NCBI GenBank assembly: GCA_016806645.1
Contig: JACSYO010000444.1
Coordinates: 593,501 to 657,500, forward strand
Reading direction: 5' to 3'
Length of the DNA stretch: 64,000 nucleotides
Source of the DNA: Ophiodon elongatus
Taxonomy: Eukaryota > Chordata > Actinopteri > Perciformes > Hexagrammidae
How positions within the stretch are numbered: position 1 is the stretch's first letter; the number at the start of each line of letters is the position of its first letter. Made by a program: the position numbers and the translations under genes. Below, in pieces: positions 20,911 to 35,200 of this stretch. The notes under the pieces are model-generated. The model was not told the DNA's origin and did not search any database. It was given only the letters and a program-made list of their open reading frames with translations.

Positions 20911-23900
20911 TGAGATGAGCAGAGGGAGGTGAGGATTGGCTCTTTCCTCAGGGTTTGCACTTAAGAGACACAAAAACCCCATAATATATCGCACAGATGG
21001 GGACGTCTCTGCCGCTTACAAGTTGAAATGGCAAGAAAAGGAGGGAAGAGTTCAGATTACCTGAGGCTCTGTCGCTGCACTAGCAGCTTAAACCGTTCAC
21101 TATAAGGGATGCTTAAGAAAATTGGTGTGATTATGCAAACGGTTTGTGTCAGCGGTGTTGAGGTGAATCTGCCACTCACACTGGGTGCTGGTTGTTTCTG
21201 CTCAGTGGCACGTTCAAAGCGAGACCTGTGGGATTTTAGCCAAGTTGATCTGTTAATTTGTCCTTATGTGCTTCAGCAAAGAACTTCTTTAATTCCTGCA
21301 TGAAAAAGGATGTTGATGCGGTTTATTTCCATCACCGGTTACTGATGGTTTTGATCTAAACCAATGGAAGAGGGAAAGCTCTCCTTCTTCCTTAGGAGTG
21401 TTGTTATTTTGCGTAGGATAGTCAACTAAAAAGGCCCAAAAAAAAGAGAACAAAGACATGAACAACAAAGTTGGTCTATGCGTCACTTTTGATGGGAGTC
21501 CTGTCAGGGCGTCCCGGTGGAAGGTGCACGTCAGGACGAGGCAGATTGTTGCCACTCTTCCTCAGGTTGCTCCATGCCTGCCTGCACTGGCCTGACAAAG
21601 GGAGGGTCTGTGCCTTTCAAAGCCTTCTCTAATACGTGCCAGAACACTCTGTTGCCTTTTGAAATCACGCCTGAGCCGGAGCCAGCGGGGGCTTGCCTGC
21701 TGTCGTATGAGTAACGCACTTCTCATTTCTGTTCCTGGCTGGAGTCTTGGCACTCCAGGTGAGGTGGGGGAATAAAAAAAAAAAAAGGAGAGTCCACCTC
21801 TCCATCCTTGTTTCACATTGACTGACTTCACCAGGTGCATTTTAAGTTTTGGTTCAGAGAGGGGAAAAACACAAGGCTGTTTACTGAATTCTCTCACATA
21901 CTTAAGTAAATCCTCCTCTTCAAAGTAAAGGGGAATCATCACTGACAGCTCACACCAGCATATAAATCTGTTAGGAGCACAGAGGAAAGGGAAAACTAAT
22001 GTCAGTGCAGCTGCCTAAGGACTTCAGAGTTTGGAAGACTTTCCAAGGAGATCATGATAATATTAGTGTTATTACATTTTCATGACTTCTCAACACTCCC
22101 TCAACTCCCTGCAGGTTAAAAAGAAACAAATGCACCTTCTACGTTGAAGCACAGTAAACTCCAGTTCTTTAGAAAGGTATCAAAGATTATATGAATACCA
22201 GCAGAAAAATACATGCTTGGTAGTACATTATACAGTATATTATACTTGATATGAGATAAATCGTCAAGAGAATGAGTGCAGCAAAGCTGGCACTGAAGAC
22301 GCAGCTTTCAAGTGTTGCACTTTCTTCTTTTACTGGGGATTGTGTGCAACTGACGTGAACTTCTTGATGTTGTTCAACTCAAGATAGACTGCTCTGGCTT
22401 TAGGACTCCAGCAAACTATAACTCAAACAGGGTTGTGTTTTTTTCATGTTAGTTAAAAGTGACCAGTACGGGGCTCATTCTGCATAGCTGCAAAAACAGC
22501 AAGCTGTTTGCAAAAATCATGTAAAAGGTTACGTCTCATACCAATGCAGACACATTCAGGAAACAAATCTTTCCAAACTTCACCTTCACAGACTGACCAG
22601 TTCAGTATCCCCAGAAATTACAAACACATTGGTTGATTTCCGCAACTTATGATTTAGGTCCATATAATGTTTGGTACAAATACAGGAAGTAATGTTAGGT
22701 AGCGAGTTGGAAATGAATGGCAGGATTATGCTTGAAAATAATTAGTTGTACAATGTGTTGTAAGTGTTTATAGCTGTACCGAACGACAACACACTTGACG
22801 TGTGGGTGAGAAACTGTCGGTCATTGAGGTGAGCCGCAAAAAGAGTTTTGTAAAGAAGGAAAAGGAGAGCGAGAGAGGAATTTAAACCGTGGCTTCTTTC
22901 TCACCACGCCAGTCACATCATGAAGTGGGTGTGAATGTGAATGTCCAATCCTCGGTTAAAGAAATGGTCGGACACAGATTTACTAATTCTGGTGTCAAAT
23001 AGGTGTAGGAGGTTAACGAAGCTATTCTACCATCTGACAAGCACTTATAACGGGGTATGCGGGCGTGTGGGGCTCACGGTGGAGGACGGATGTGTAGCAT
23101 TTCTGCCAAGCAGGAGACCAGAGTTGGTGTCCTGTCACAGACCGGCTTCTGCGTATATTCTTTTCTCCAACCGTACCAAAGTGTTATCCCTAATTCTATT
23201 TTAAGCGTAGTTTATTTTCCACAATATTTCCCTAACTTAAACCATGCAGTAGTTATGACACACATGTATTGTAGAATCTGAATCAAAAATGTAAACCATG
23301 TGCGTCAGAAATAAAAATAATCTGTGGTTTTGCTTAATTTATTCAATATTGACGTTCTCGTCTGGTGACTGTTGAAGAAACACAATTGAAACCTGTTGCT
23401 ACTGAAATGAATTAAATCAACAGAAGCTCTGCTCTGTTAGTAGTGCACGGGAGTCAGTAGTGCACGGGAGTCAGATGAGAAGCCTTACATGTGCATATCT
23501 GTATAGAAGAACCTTTTTAAGCACTTGTAGAATGGATCCAGTTCCCATTGAGTGACTGTGACCGTGCATTACAAAGCCAGATTGGGATATCAGAGTTTCA
23601 GCTGAACAAAGTAGTGCAGTTATGTTTTTTTCGGGGCCCTGGAAGCTCAAAGGACCCCCTGCTGGGCGGTGATCACTGTTCTTGGGAAGAAAAGCACTTA
23701 TTATTAATAATTCAGCACAGGAGCCACTTCATTATCAGATGCAGTGCTTTGTCCTCTCAGTCAGATGGGGAACGCCATTAGGAGGTGGAGGCAAAGTTTT
23801 AGCGGGTGTCAGTCCGTTCATTAACGCTCTTGTGCACCACTCTTTTCAACATAATATAGTCCTCTTTACTGTATGTGAACCCTCATCAACTCTATATCCA

Positions 23901-24539
23901 TTCAATGAATTTAAAAAATCTGGGGGCAGATGTACTAAGTCATGGTTTTTGCAAGGTGCGCCTCTCTCCTCATTTAATATGCTTTTAAAGAATAATTTTG
24001 GCATTTTTTAACCCTATTTTTTTATGTTTTTCTGTCTGGTGACTAATGAGGACGGGCTGCAATGTAATCGCCAGTATACGTCCACTCAAAGCACTTTTTT
24101 TTGCCATTGACAGTCTCAGATTGTTATTATGAGTGTCTGATAACGTCATGGAAAGGACCCTACAGATAAATAAGACATTTTTACTTACCTTTTGCTTGAT
24201 CCGGTCTGTTTGTTATTGGTCATGTGACAGGTCATTGTTGCTGGAAGACAATGGTGGAATCGATGTGACAGTTGCAGAGAGGAGAGTCGGTGTTGACAGA
24301 GTTTGTTGCGTTGGAGGAGAGACAGCTGAGTTTAGTGTTATGTAAAAGATTCTCAATCTCACTGAACGGGTCCTTACAATCAGATAATAACAACCTGAGC
24401 CTGTCAGTGGCAAAAACCTTTCGTGGGCGTACATTAACGGTGCTCAACTGTCATGAGCGATTTCATTGCAGCCGGTTTAACAGCTTCCGTATGCAGCGTT
24501 CTCGCTCAATACTGGACCTCATTGGTCACTTTTAGTTTT
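20909..24539. other. Non-coding stretch
   Basis: Contains a 17-bp tandem pair (AGTAGTGCACGGGAGTC) at 23439-23475. Short open frames have no recognisable domain and no splice-consistent partners. Confidence 0.55.
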
Positions 24540-24700
24540 TTTAATGCACACCAACAGTAGTGATGAGGTGTTGATCACTAGAAGTAGGCTTGAAAGAAAG
24601 TGTCGCACACCTTCAATTGTTGATCTTGAAAAGGGCCCGAGGGCCAAAACATCATCAGAATAAAAGAAATGTATGTGTGCAACACTTATTTTCTCATTAT
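24540..24700 (+). repeat. Possible dispersed repeat end
   Basis: TTGATCTTGAAAAGGGCCCG, AGGGCCAAAACATCATCAGA and AATAAAAGAAATGTATGTGT resemble a recurrent fish repeat terminus. Family uncertain. Confidence 0.35.
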
Positions 24701-25844
24701 TCACTTCGATTTTTAAAACATGGGAAAATAGGGTCCAGATTGAAGAATATGAAAATCACCCTTTAAAGGAGTATCGCCTAAATCGTATGAGAATAGAGGT
24801 TGATGCTGGATTTACTGAGATTATGCTACTTTATAAACAGCACAGATGAGATTTACATAAGCCACAAGAAAGACTGTTGAGGGGAAATAAACCTTGCATT
24901 AAATATGGGCTTGTATTAAACTAAAGACTGATTATTATTATTAAGAAAAATGAAGCAATCAAGCTTTTATTAATGAACACAATTTCTGATTACTGTAACA
25001 CAAATTGACCGGGTACGGATGCTGTTGTTTGTTTTGATCAAACTTGAATTTGAACTCAATCATCAATGAACTGTAAAGTCACAACAGGAGGCCACTAAAC
25101 TTCAAGTGTGCATTTTAACTCAACATTAACATCCATGGCTACACCATTTCCATCTCCACCTGTCTCTCTTTCACTCCATCTTCACCGATGAGATCTTTTT
25201 GTAAATACTTTGATCACCCCTGTTATTTCTTTTCTGAGCTCAGTGATCTCATAGAAATCCCTCCTCTGAACTGCACCGATGTGCTCGTCTGGGGGTTCAG
25301 TAGCAGGTGCAGTCCGGGAGCTGATTGCATAATGAACTGCTGCCTTTCGTAAATCACAGCCACAAATGCAATTTCATAGTAAATCACAGCCGCAAATGCA
25401 ATTTCTCAGTAAATCTGGCCCTGAATTTGGTGTGCTTTGTATAAAACAAAGAATGCCTTCATTACGTGTACTTGTATTTTGGAAGCGATAATGCAGGATT
25501 ATATACAATAGAGCCCTAAATCAGTGAGAGCCAAACATGCAAATAATCTGTGTTCCCTAAATGCTGACTCAGTACAAATCATAAACATTGTTTTGACTTC
25601 ATCATTCATGTGACCATGGATGGAGTTGGCTGCACATCATGAATTATTCTGTCAATTGTTTCTGCTTGATAAAATCCGGCCTGATCTCACAGAAATGTGT
25701 GAAAGGAACACAACCGCTGAACAGCTGTGTTAACGTTGCACCACAGAAACAATGCTAATGGAAAGTCAATTAGGAGCCTTTGTCGTGGTGGACACATGAA
25801 TTAAACGCATCCATGTGATTATGCGTCGCTCAGAGCTGGTGATG
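24701..25844. other. Non-coding stretch with a 30-bp tandem repeat
   Basis: A 30-bp unit starting GTAAATCACAGCC is repeated about 2.2 times at 25349-25415. Nothing else recognised. Confidence 0.6.
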
Positions 25845-26170
25845 TAGTAGAAAGCAGTGAGAAGGACAAACAGGACTTTCAACCAGTAGACCGGTGTTCG
25901 TGTCCCAACGTGTAGGTGAGTTATTGTGAAGCTACGCTCCAACCGTGAAATACAGACGCTTGGTCAGTGGCCCTGAGCTCCAAACACACCCGACATATCA
26001 AGCGTCACTTTTGGTTGTGGCAGGGACGCCATGTCGGTTTCCACTCGTTACATGTGTAGTGTAAATTATTAAACTTCCATCTTCACAGGAAGTCAGCTTT
26101 AGGCTAACCGTCGGTATTTGACGAGTTGCATGATGTTTTTCCTGAACCTAACTAAGTTGTTTAATCTACC
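25845..26170 (+). repeat. Dispersed repeat with tRNA B-box-like segment
   Basis: ACCAGTAGACCGGTGTTCGT followed by GTCCC, then CCTGAACCTAACTAAGTTGT. A related AGGAGACCAGTGTTCATGTC occurs at 39546. The phrase resembles a B box, suggesting a tRNA-derived SINE. Confidence 0.4.
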
Positions 26171-27179
26171 ACATATGGTGCAACCACCATGTAATGCACT
26201 GTTCAGAGGTCGTGGTCATTTCACATATTTCTGTGAGATCACTTTGATCAAATTGTGATCAAAGGACATGGAAATCCAGACTGTCAAATACTTTAGAAAT
26301 AACCTGTAAAATCTCTAAATAAGGCCTGCTGTTAGAAGCAAAGACGACTAGACAACCATAACCTAAAGCAGAGGACACAGAAATGTACACATGATCATGA
26401 CATAACTCTCCCTCCTCGTGTGTATCACTACAAAGTACACAACCAACACTGGCCTATTGTTATTGCCTCTGCATTACTTTGCATATTAGTTCCCTTGAGT
26501 CATTCTATATACATGTATTTGGCTTGATACCACAGTACTGCAGACATGAGTACAGCGTGCTTAGCCGTTGCTATAATTAAATCACATAATTGAAGCCTGA
26601 GGGATTATGTGTGTTTGTTCTCTGCTCTAATCACCATGCGCTGCTATACGTCACCCATGTGAGTACGGTTGTCTTGCTCTTTCCGATATGCTGAGGCTAG
26701 AGCTGCGCTAATGTCACAGCTACAGACCTGTGGGTAAATGCCAAAGCCTTGCTTTGTCCCTCCGCTGCAGCCTGGGCGTGGGGTTTGAGCCGTGCATACC
26801 TCGTACAGTAGCTCATACTGTAATAATCAGCCACACAGCCAGATTGTCCTCCTTTAACATCCTAGAAATACCCGTGTCAGCTGGTGTCCTCTCAGCTGGA
26901 TGAATCTGCCTCACACTTTCAGCTCAATCTCCTTTTCTGTTTTTCATCTACGTTTTACAAAGCGCTGCAGTCTCGCAAATAATAAGGCTGTGTGGAAACA
27001 GCCTCGGAAGTCCATTTGAGATATTGAGTGCGGATGAGTGCGTGGCGGTTTTTATTCGGGTTATTATGTTCTTGCATCAGTGAGGAGGCCATTTTCTCCA
27101 TCCGACACCCAAAGATCCTTTTTCAGCCGGCATTCATCAAAGCAGCTCTGCCACTGTCTGTGGCAGATGTGCCCTCTGA

Positions 27180-27180
<1 letters not shown>
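26171..27180. other. Non-coding stretch
   Basis: No exon, RNA gene or clear repeat recognised. Confidence 0.55.
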
Positions 27181-27225
<45 letters not shown>

Positions 27226-27242
27226 AAACACACACACACACG
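27181..27242 (+). repeat. (CA)n microsatellite
   Basis: CA units with two CAAACA interruptions. Confidence 0.95.
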
Positions 27243-27684
27243 CCTACATGCAGCTGTTTATTGTTCCTGTCAGGTCAGGTGGAGGGCAAGTAAATAAAAG
27301 TAAGTTGTGTGTTTCTCAGCTCTGCATACTGATTGTTTTCCATCAAGCATTAACAAACATAATGTGATGGAAAACAGCCACCATTTGCCCCCGCATGCTT
27401 TCTCTTCCTCACTTTGATGGTGACCTTCTTTATGGCCCATAACTTCTTGCTCATTTTTCCTTTCCATATGTGTGTGGGTGTGAGCATGCATGCGGGTGCG
27501 CAGTGTATGCCCGTGCATGTTGAAGAGCACTCACAGCGGATTAATTAGAAGCAGTGAATGTAATCTTTGCTAAAGTGAATGTTTTTAGGAGCATCCTTCG
27601 CGGTAAACAGAGGAGTTTAAAGCAGGCGCAGGAAGTCCACTCCTGATAGTCCCTAACGCATCACCAGAGCTTTCAACCGGCTGC

Positions 27685-27691
27685 TCACACA

Positions 27692-27746
<55 letters not shown>
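27685..27746 (+). repeat. (CA)n microsatellite
   Basis: About 30 CA units with one CTC interruption. Confidence 0.95.
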
Positions 27747-27984
27747 CTCCAGCTGCTCGAGCAACCCAACGGGCAGAGTTTGTTTACTGTTGGGGAGCCG
27801 GGGTGGGCAGGCGTCGACCAGGATGAGTTCGGTTTGAGCTGAAAGGAGTTTCTGTGCGCCTACACTCCACTGGAAATACTTTCTCTGTCTCGTAGTCGCT
27901 GGCGATGATTAGCATGAACGACAGGACTGGTGCATTGCAACACTGGAATATGGTTGCTTGCATACTAAAAGGCAGTCAGGCTTT

Positions 27985-28150
27985 TTGTCTGTCTCGAAAA
28001 GCTAAATTTAGATACATCCTGAATAGCAGCATTGAGAGGATTGTAGACACTTTGGTCTCTTCTCACCTCAGCTACTGCACAGTGTTGTTTACATGCATTT
28101 ATCAAAAAGAGGTGAAACTAAGAAGAAGAGCCATATCTCTCCTATTTTAA
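27985..28150 (+). pseudogene. Possible LINE ORF2 C-terminal remnant
   Basis: Plus-strand frame reads IVDTLVSSHLSYCTVLFT, which resembles the conserved 'F.SSRLDYCN.L..GLP' stretch after the reverse transcriptase of L2-type LINEs, followed by KLRRRAISLL. A stop and loss of similarity follow. It is short and degenerate, so the call is tentative. Confidence 0.35.
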
Positions 28151-29178
28151 CATCTCTTTGATGGACGTTCAGGGTTTTAGAGGTGCTTTCTAACATTGTA
28201 CTCATACATTTGCATTGCCTGGCCTGCAGTTATCTCTGAACTTTGGATGCTTCTCAGGTAAAAACCTGAGATCCAAACAGAAACCCCCTGCTTGCTTTAC
28301 TATCCCAAAACATTTAAAGACAGAAGCTGCAGATCTTGTGATCCTGTCTTAATTTATTTATAACATTTGTGATCTTGTGTTCATTTATTCATAACATTTA
28401 TCTCCTGTTACGTGCTAAATATGTGCAAGAACATCGGTTTTTGGGTCTCATCCTCTTCTCAACTGTTTAGTAACTACTCAGTATGATGTGCCACATATTT
28501 GGGCTGCACAAAAGAATAACTAATGATGAAGTAATAAGTAATTAATGTATCATTACCAGCTTGTGTGGCTCAGTAGGAAAAAAGTGGTCGTTATTCCAAT
28601 TCACAGATCCCAATGAGCTAATCATTGCCAGAGGATTTATTAATATCTCCCAGTCTGTCCTCTAGTAACTCATCATTTTCAATCCTCAAATCTGAGTTAT
28701 TCAGGCACTGCTCGTTAATGATTCATTCATTATCAGGTTGTTCCTGATTTGTTCCTTGACCGTCTGAACCCCAAGCAGTTTGGGGCGTTTTTTGCTCCTC
28801 ACACATTTTACTCTCTGTGGCCTTGAGGCCTGCAGCTCTATGTGAACAGCACAATCATGGCTAGAAGCTGAGAGAACTCTCAGAAGAAAACATTTTGTGC
28901 AGCATTACACAGTTACCATGCCATAAATCATTAAAAAAAACACACATTGAATTTCCTTGATAATTTATTTTACAAAAACTGGAAAACAATGGAAAGTGCC
29001 TATAAGTGTTATCAATGTTGGAAAAGAAATGGAGGCTCCTCGTGCTATATTCATTGAACTATTTACATTTCTACAACCTCTACATACAGCATCTCCTGTC
29101 CTTAATAATGGTTAATAACTACTGACATTTTTATGTTACGATTTCTAATCGAGAGTAGAGAGAGTATTATGCCAGTGT

Positions 29179-29179
<1 letters not shown>
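28151..29179. other. Non-coding stretch
   Basis: AT-rich; no exon or RNA gene recognised. Confidence 0.5.

Positions 29180-29251
<72 letters not shown>
29180..29251 (+). repeat. (CA)n microsatellite
   Basis: Pure run of about 36 CA units. Confidence 0.98.
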
Positions 29252-29253
<2 letters not shown>

Positions 29254-32200
29254 ATCTGATATGAAAAGGGTAAGCTGAAACCATCATGTCTGTGGGGGGT
29301 GCTTTAGGGCGGCGTGGGGGGGGGGAGTGTCAGTGATTTAAAACAATGAGGTGTTTTCAAGTTAATTGGGAGCCGACGCAGCATGTCCCTGCCTTGTTCT
29401 GCCTCCCTCGCACACAGTCTCCTGCGACACCCAGCCGTTTTGTGGAGCTGCGTGCGAAGGTTTCTGTGCTTTGCTGCAGCTAGAAAGACCCTGAGTGAAG
29501 GCTTTTCCCTGGAGCCCCCGAGAGAGGTCAGCATGGGTTTTCACGTAGAGCATCTGAGGAAAGAATTCCTTTTCACATTTCTCTTCTAGCTTTCACTGTG
29601 AACCTACCAGGGCTGCGTATTTCAAAATGCACTAATGGGACATTTATGATGAATCTTTAGTGTATTTATAACTACAAATGTGTTTATTGTGTGGATCTTT
29701 GTGGTTCAAAATTGTTTCAGTTATGTCTGGAGAGTTGATCTCTGCATATCTATATTTGTATTACACGTCCCTTCAGAGAGCATTTGTTTCTGGAGAAGCT
29801 GCTCCCTATGATGGATGCCAGACACTAACAAGTATGACAACATGTTTCTTCCTAAACTGGGATGCTTTACACATTTGTTGCACACTTGTGTGTGGAATTT
29901 GTAATGTGCTTGGTCTCATTAAACCAGTGACATCTGAGGAATTCTCCCCCATCTTTTCATCCTGCCGTTGTTCACACACAAAGGTAGAAAGACCACATGA
30001 CAGCTTCCTCACTGTTAGCAAAGCCGTTGCTATGGTTACCATTTCATTATATTCTGGTCAAACCTTTTTGTCTAATCATTCCTAAACAAAAGTTTCTGAC
30101 ATTCATTGAATACTTTCCGCGCTTGGATACGCCATAAGGCAGCACCAAGGTCACTTTGCTCATACTTCATTGTCCGGTACAGATGTTTGTGCAGAGAGGA
30201 ATGAATAGAGGGAAATGTCTCATTGTAGTCACATCTGAGTGGCTGGAATAAAGTTTCATAACCAACAGATTACACAACATGTTTTATGCTAAGCTTGGAG
30301 GATTCCTGTTTTCCGATTGTTTTGATTAGTTTGGGATGTCGGTAGTCAGGTGAAAAAGAAATCTCTTTGTTGATCCATGTTTTACCATTTTTACGTCTTC
30401 TCCCAGCTTTCCTTGTTCCTCATCTGTCCGATCTGTCGGCTTCCCCTGCTGGGTCTCATTTCCATGTCGGGGCTGAGAGACATTCACCTCCACTTAACAC
30501 TGTAATCAGTCTCCTCCGGCTGAACAGACAGTCGAGTGCTGCAGTTCATGTGTTCTCCTTCTGCCTCTCACCTTGTATCCTTTCATTCCTCCCTCTACCG
30601 TTTCTTCCTTGCCCCTAGTTAGTGAGCCTCTCCAGTATTGATAATAGGGATGGGCGTTTTGAATAATTTCCACATTCGAGTTCGGGGCATTAAATTATTA
30701 TACAGATGCGATATGTAGAAATGTATGTAAAAAAAAAAAAAAAAAAAAAGTAAGAGTAGGGTCTGAAATGAAACTCAACTCTGCAGCCACATTAATTGGA
30801 TTTTGAATTGGATTTGTATTCATTAATAGCTGAATTAAGACACGTTTTTGTGAGTGTGTGTGTGGTGCGCTATCTCGATGAGCCTTTGTTCCTCATCCTG
30901 AGCCTCCATTGTGAGTTGAGCACTTCCACGATACGCTTTTTGAAACAGATGATGAAATAAAAAGTAAAGGTTATGAAATGGAACAAATTTCTCCACACAG
31001 GTATCCAGAGAAGTAGATGACTGTTCAATCACATTTTATTCATGCAAGGTCTCTCCTTCAACATTTTTTCTACAAAGGGCTTCACCAAGAAAAGAAAAAC
31101 CTGCCTAAGTGATAGAGACCATTAATGGAAACAGTAACAATGTCTGTGTCCTAGTTTGAATCTGGAGTTGGTAATCTTCCTCTAAACCATTTTTGTTTGA
31201 TTTGTTGAAATTCTCATTACATCCTGAGAGCAATCAATGATTCAAATTATTTGACAAAAAGAATAAAGAATAAATTCTTGCATCTGTGGCTGTTGCAGAA
31301 CCCCGTCCATGATTGGAGTCTTCCACAAGCTGCTAGCTTGACACGTTCATAATGAATCATTTCGGGTGAGGGTCTTTGGTTGAAGGCCTGAAGTCCCGGG
31401 CTGTCAGCGTAGCCGACGTAGGCGACTTTTTATGCCAGATTTATTGACTTTTGTAGCTAGTGCTGCTACTTATATTGGAAAAGAGTTGGCTACACTGGGC
31501 TGGGTTTTTTTTGGCTGGATAACTTTAAATATAGTGTACTCATGCTAGTTTCTCAAGAATAACAACGCTAGCTTTAATATTTGGCTAACATAATGCGTTA
31601 TATCCTATAAACAAAGCAGAGCTTGGCTGAGTTGGACAGAAATAAAGATAAAGAAAAGCGAACAACTGCCCGCCACAAAGAAGCAAACATCAAATCTTTT
31701 ATAACCATTTTTCATGCTCACAGGTTTTGAGTTGTGTATTTCTTTAAGAAATGGATTTCTTTTTTTTAAATACAGTACCTTAGCACTCAAACACCAGACA
31801 AAATATAATTTATTTTCACGTATACAAAAACTCCAACAACTCCAGGATGTTTAGAGAGATCTATAAACTTTCCTTTGCAAACAGTGACATTGGGAAAACC
31901 CATTACACAGAACAAATTTTGACATCTATTCTTAGGAGTTTAATCTTCAATGGTGCTGCAGGGACTGGGTGTTGAATTGGGCCCCTGCAGTCTCTGCTGG
32001 GTGCATGTGACAGGAGCTTATTAGCAGTAAATTAGACTTTTTGTTTCTTCCTGTTGCTGCTCCCTTTCCTCCATCTTCAAGGACTTGTTTTCTTGATGAG
32101 ACTAAAAAACGAAGTCCTCTATACTCTATGCTCCACTGAAACAAACACAAGCTTAAAAATCATGGAGTCATTTTTCAGCATTTAGTTTGCCAAGAGGTGG

Positions 32201-35200
32201 CAGAGGGCAACTCAAAGCCTATGGAACATCCATTTTAACTTAATTTTGTCTAACGATTTTTCCAGCTAATTAGTGTTCCTCCCAAATGAGACACATTGTT
32301 CTGCTATGAAGGCCAACACCAGCCAAGACTGGGAGTTATGCAATGCTCTGTGCTACCTCACTGTGATAAATGACTTAACCCCACTTCCCTTTTAGTTAGA
32401 CACTTTTCTCCAACTACTTATCTCCTGTGTGCTGGTATTTTCCTTTTTAAAATGGGCTGTTATTGACATTTAATGAAAAAATAAGCAAAAATGCTAAGCC
32501 TTGTACTTCCAACTGAAATCCTGTATGTGGATTCAAGTTTCAACAGTGGAAAAAAAGCTTAAGCGTGCAAATGTGTAAGATATGGCAATCATTTTTCTTT
32601 AAAGCGTTGAAAAAAAATTCAATAACATCAACAGAATGTGACAAAGTAACAGTGTTATGTCAAAGACGTCTATGTATTACATTTTATTGATATCTAGTCC
32701 CAGCCTGTCCTGTCTTGTAATATCACTATCACCTCAAGAGGTGATAATGAATCACTCTATTAATCTGTCCTCAGTCCAACATGAGAGGACGAAGAAGTAG
32801 CGCTGCCCTGAGGGCTTGTCAGTCACGTTGAAGGTACACGGTCCATGTTAGGTTTGATAGTCTGTTTATTGGATTAAATCCAAAGTGGCAGAAACAAGAA
32901 CATTATTTGTATATTCCTTTTCATCCTCGCTGCCACCAGAAAACAACACAGCGCCGGGAGTCTAACTTGTTTACCAGAAAGTTTTCTGATCTGTTGGGGA
33001 GTCGGGGCGATGCCCCCAGGATCGGACAACCGGTGAGGGTTGCACTGGCTGAATTTGTGTGACTACAGCTCCGCTAACTGAAGGCCTTTCTCCTGGAGCT
33101 GCCACCACTCTGCTTCCCACGAAATTAATCGTTTTCTCGATTGAATGGATTTGGATCTAATGCAATAAACATCTAAATGTACAGACCGCACATTCCCTAA
33201 GTGTGTGGCACAGTAAACAAAAAGATTACTCAGGTAAACTATAGACACACGTAAAAATTATAAGATAGCAATGTTATTACGACCGGCTCTCAGAGTTTCA
33301 GCAGCTTGGTCGAGTTTTGTGTATTCTCGCTGTGCTTTTAGTTAGTAGTTGGCTTTAATTTTGTTATGTATATACAATGACTGTTAATCTAGATTGTGTG
33401 GACCCATTTGAGATGTGAAATGCTGCCCCCTCTTTATTTGTTTTTACATTTTACACACTAAACCTTTTTAAAAAACCTGAAACATTTCAGTATTCCTGGT
33501 GCCAGTAGCAGCGTGCACACACACACACTCGTCTACCGTTTCTATAACTCTAAATGAGTCCTGAGCACAGCCGATGAATAATGCTCGTATTGATTGTGAG
33601 TGGGTTCTGCCAGATGCCCTTGCACTGAGTAGAGACCACAGGATTTTAACAGAGCTAAACACTGAGGTTAAATGCATGCTTTAATCAGAACCATCCCGAT
33701 TAACTGAGCCCTGCTCTCTACTGGGAGTTGATAATTCTCACTGCAGTGCCTAGTGGCACATTAGATCAGTGTTTGCTGGGCTGCAATGCAAAACAGGCCT
33801 TTGAAACGCTGGATGCAAAAACACGATCTTGTGTGAGCATCCGAGGTTGTAGCGGTGCCAAAAGGCCTGCATGACGGATCGTGAGGCTCCTCTCTGCTTC
33901 CCGTCATCACTGTGCAGAGTCTTCTTGACTTCAGTGTGTCAGCACTTTACTTTGAAGATGAACCAGCCTCCATCTCGTGATGTATGAGACCCCAAAGAAA
34001 GACTTGCCTCTCTGGAGAGCCTCTGTTCTAAGAAGGCTATTTAGAGCTTTCCCCTCTGCCAGCGCTCACAGCGCTGAGGTTGATTCTACATGGGGCTCCG
34101 AATGTTTGAGTCAAACAAAAATACAAAAGTTTTTGTTTTTGTTGTGCGCCAGTGGTTGTGAGTTGATATCGATTGTATGAAACCTAACCCTCTACCTTCA
34201 TCAGGCTGTATTCAGAAATGAGACTGTGACCTACTTCAAATGAATACATGAAAAAAAAACTGAAATTTCACGTTGCCTTTATATTATCCACGTGGTTTCC
34301 CATTGTTTGAGGTTTGCACGGCTACATAATCTTGTTGTACCCTCTTCCTCTGCAATGATTTAATGGCAACGTACTGGAGAATTAGCACCACAAGCTATTT
34401 ATCTCGATGCACACAGCTCATAATATTCGTATAACAGGTGTGGATGGAAATGCACATTAATTAGCATTTTCTTTTGCAGATTTTTCTGGAAATTTGCATT
34501 TGGAAACATGTCTATAGAGATCGTAGCCTCTAAGGCCCTCTCTTGTCGCCCCACAGATGAGAGAAAAGAGAAGCTGTTTCAGAAGAACTGATTGAGTTAC
34601 AGGGCAATTAGATTTTATGTTCTTTGATGCCTACATAATAGATTTTGAGACTCTCACAGATGTGATCCTCTCTCTGCCTCACTCTGTCTCACCGGGATCT
34701 GCAACAGCACTGCACCCCTGAAGTGTTTTGCTCAAGGACACTTCAGCAGGGTGGCTCTAACAGGGGTCTCCAAACAAAAAGCGGTGGAGAAAGAAAAAGA
34801 ATTAGGCTCATGTCCAAACCAGCATGTGAAGAGAGGAGGCCTTGGATCTAGGTTTTTGTGGGGAGTGAGCACACAGCAGGCTTCTCAGAGCAATAGCCCC
34901 CTGTGGAGTTTCAGATGGAGCTGTCCACATACCGCACTCCATGGATACAAGCAGCAAGGAGGTTTGCAGCACACATCTGTGAGAGCTCACCGTTAATGAC
35001 CTGCAGTACGGAACAATGAGCATGACTTTCCTTCATGTCCCCCCTGCTTCATTGTCCTACTGTAAAGCTGCTGCTCTACCAGGACCTGGAGCATTGTCTG
35101 ATTCTCCCCCCTAACCCTGAGGGAGTCGATGCAGAGAGCCTGCCACCGCCAAGCCTCAGAGATCATTTATTATTGATTCAGCAGATATGAGGTGGATGGA

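Noticed and set aside
25845..26170. A functional tRNA gene
   Set aside because: Only a B-box-like phrase is visible; no cloverleaf, A box or anticodon stem could be traced.
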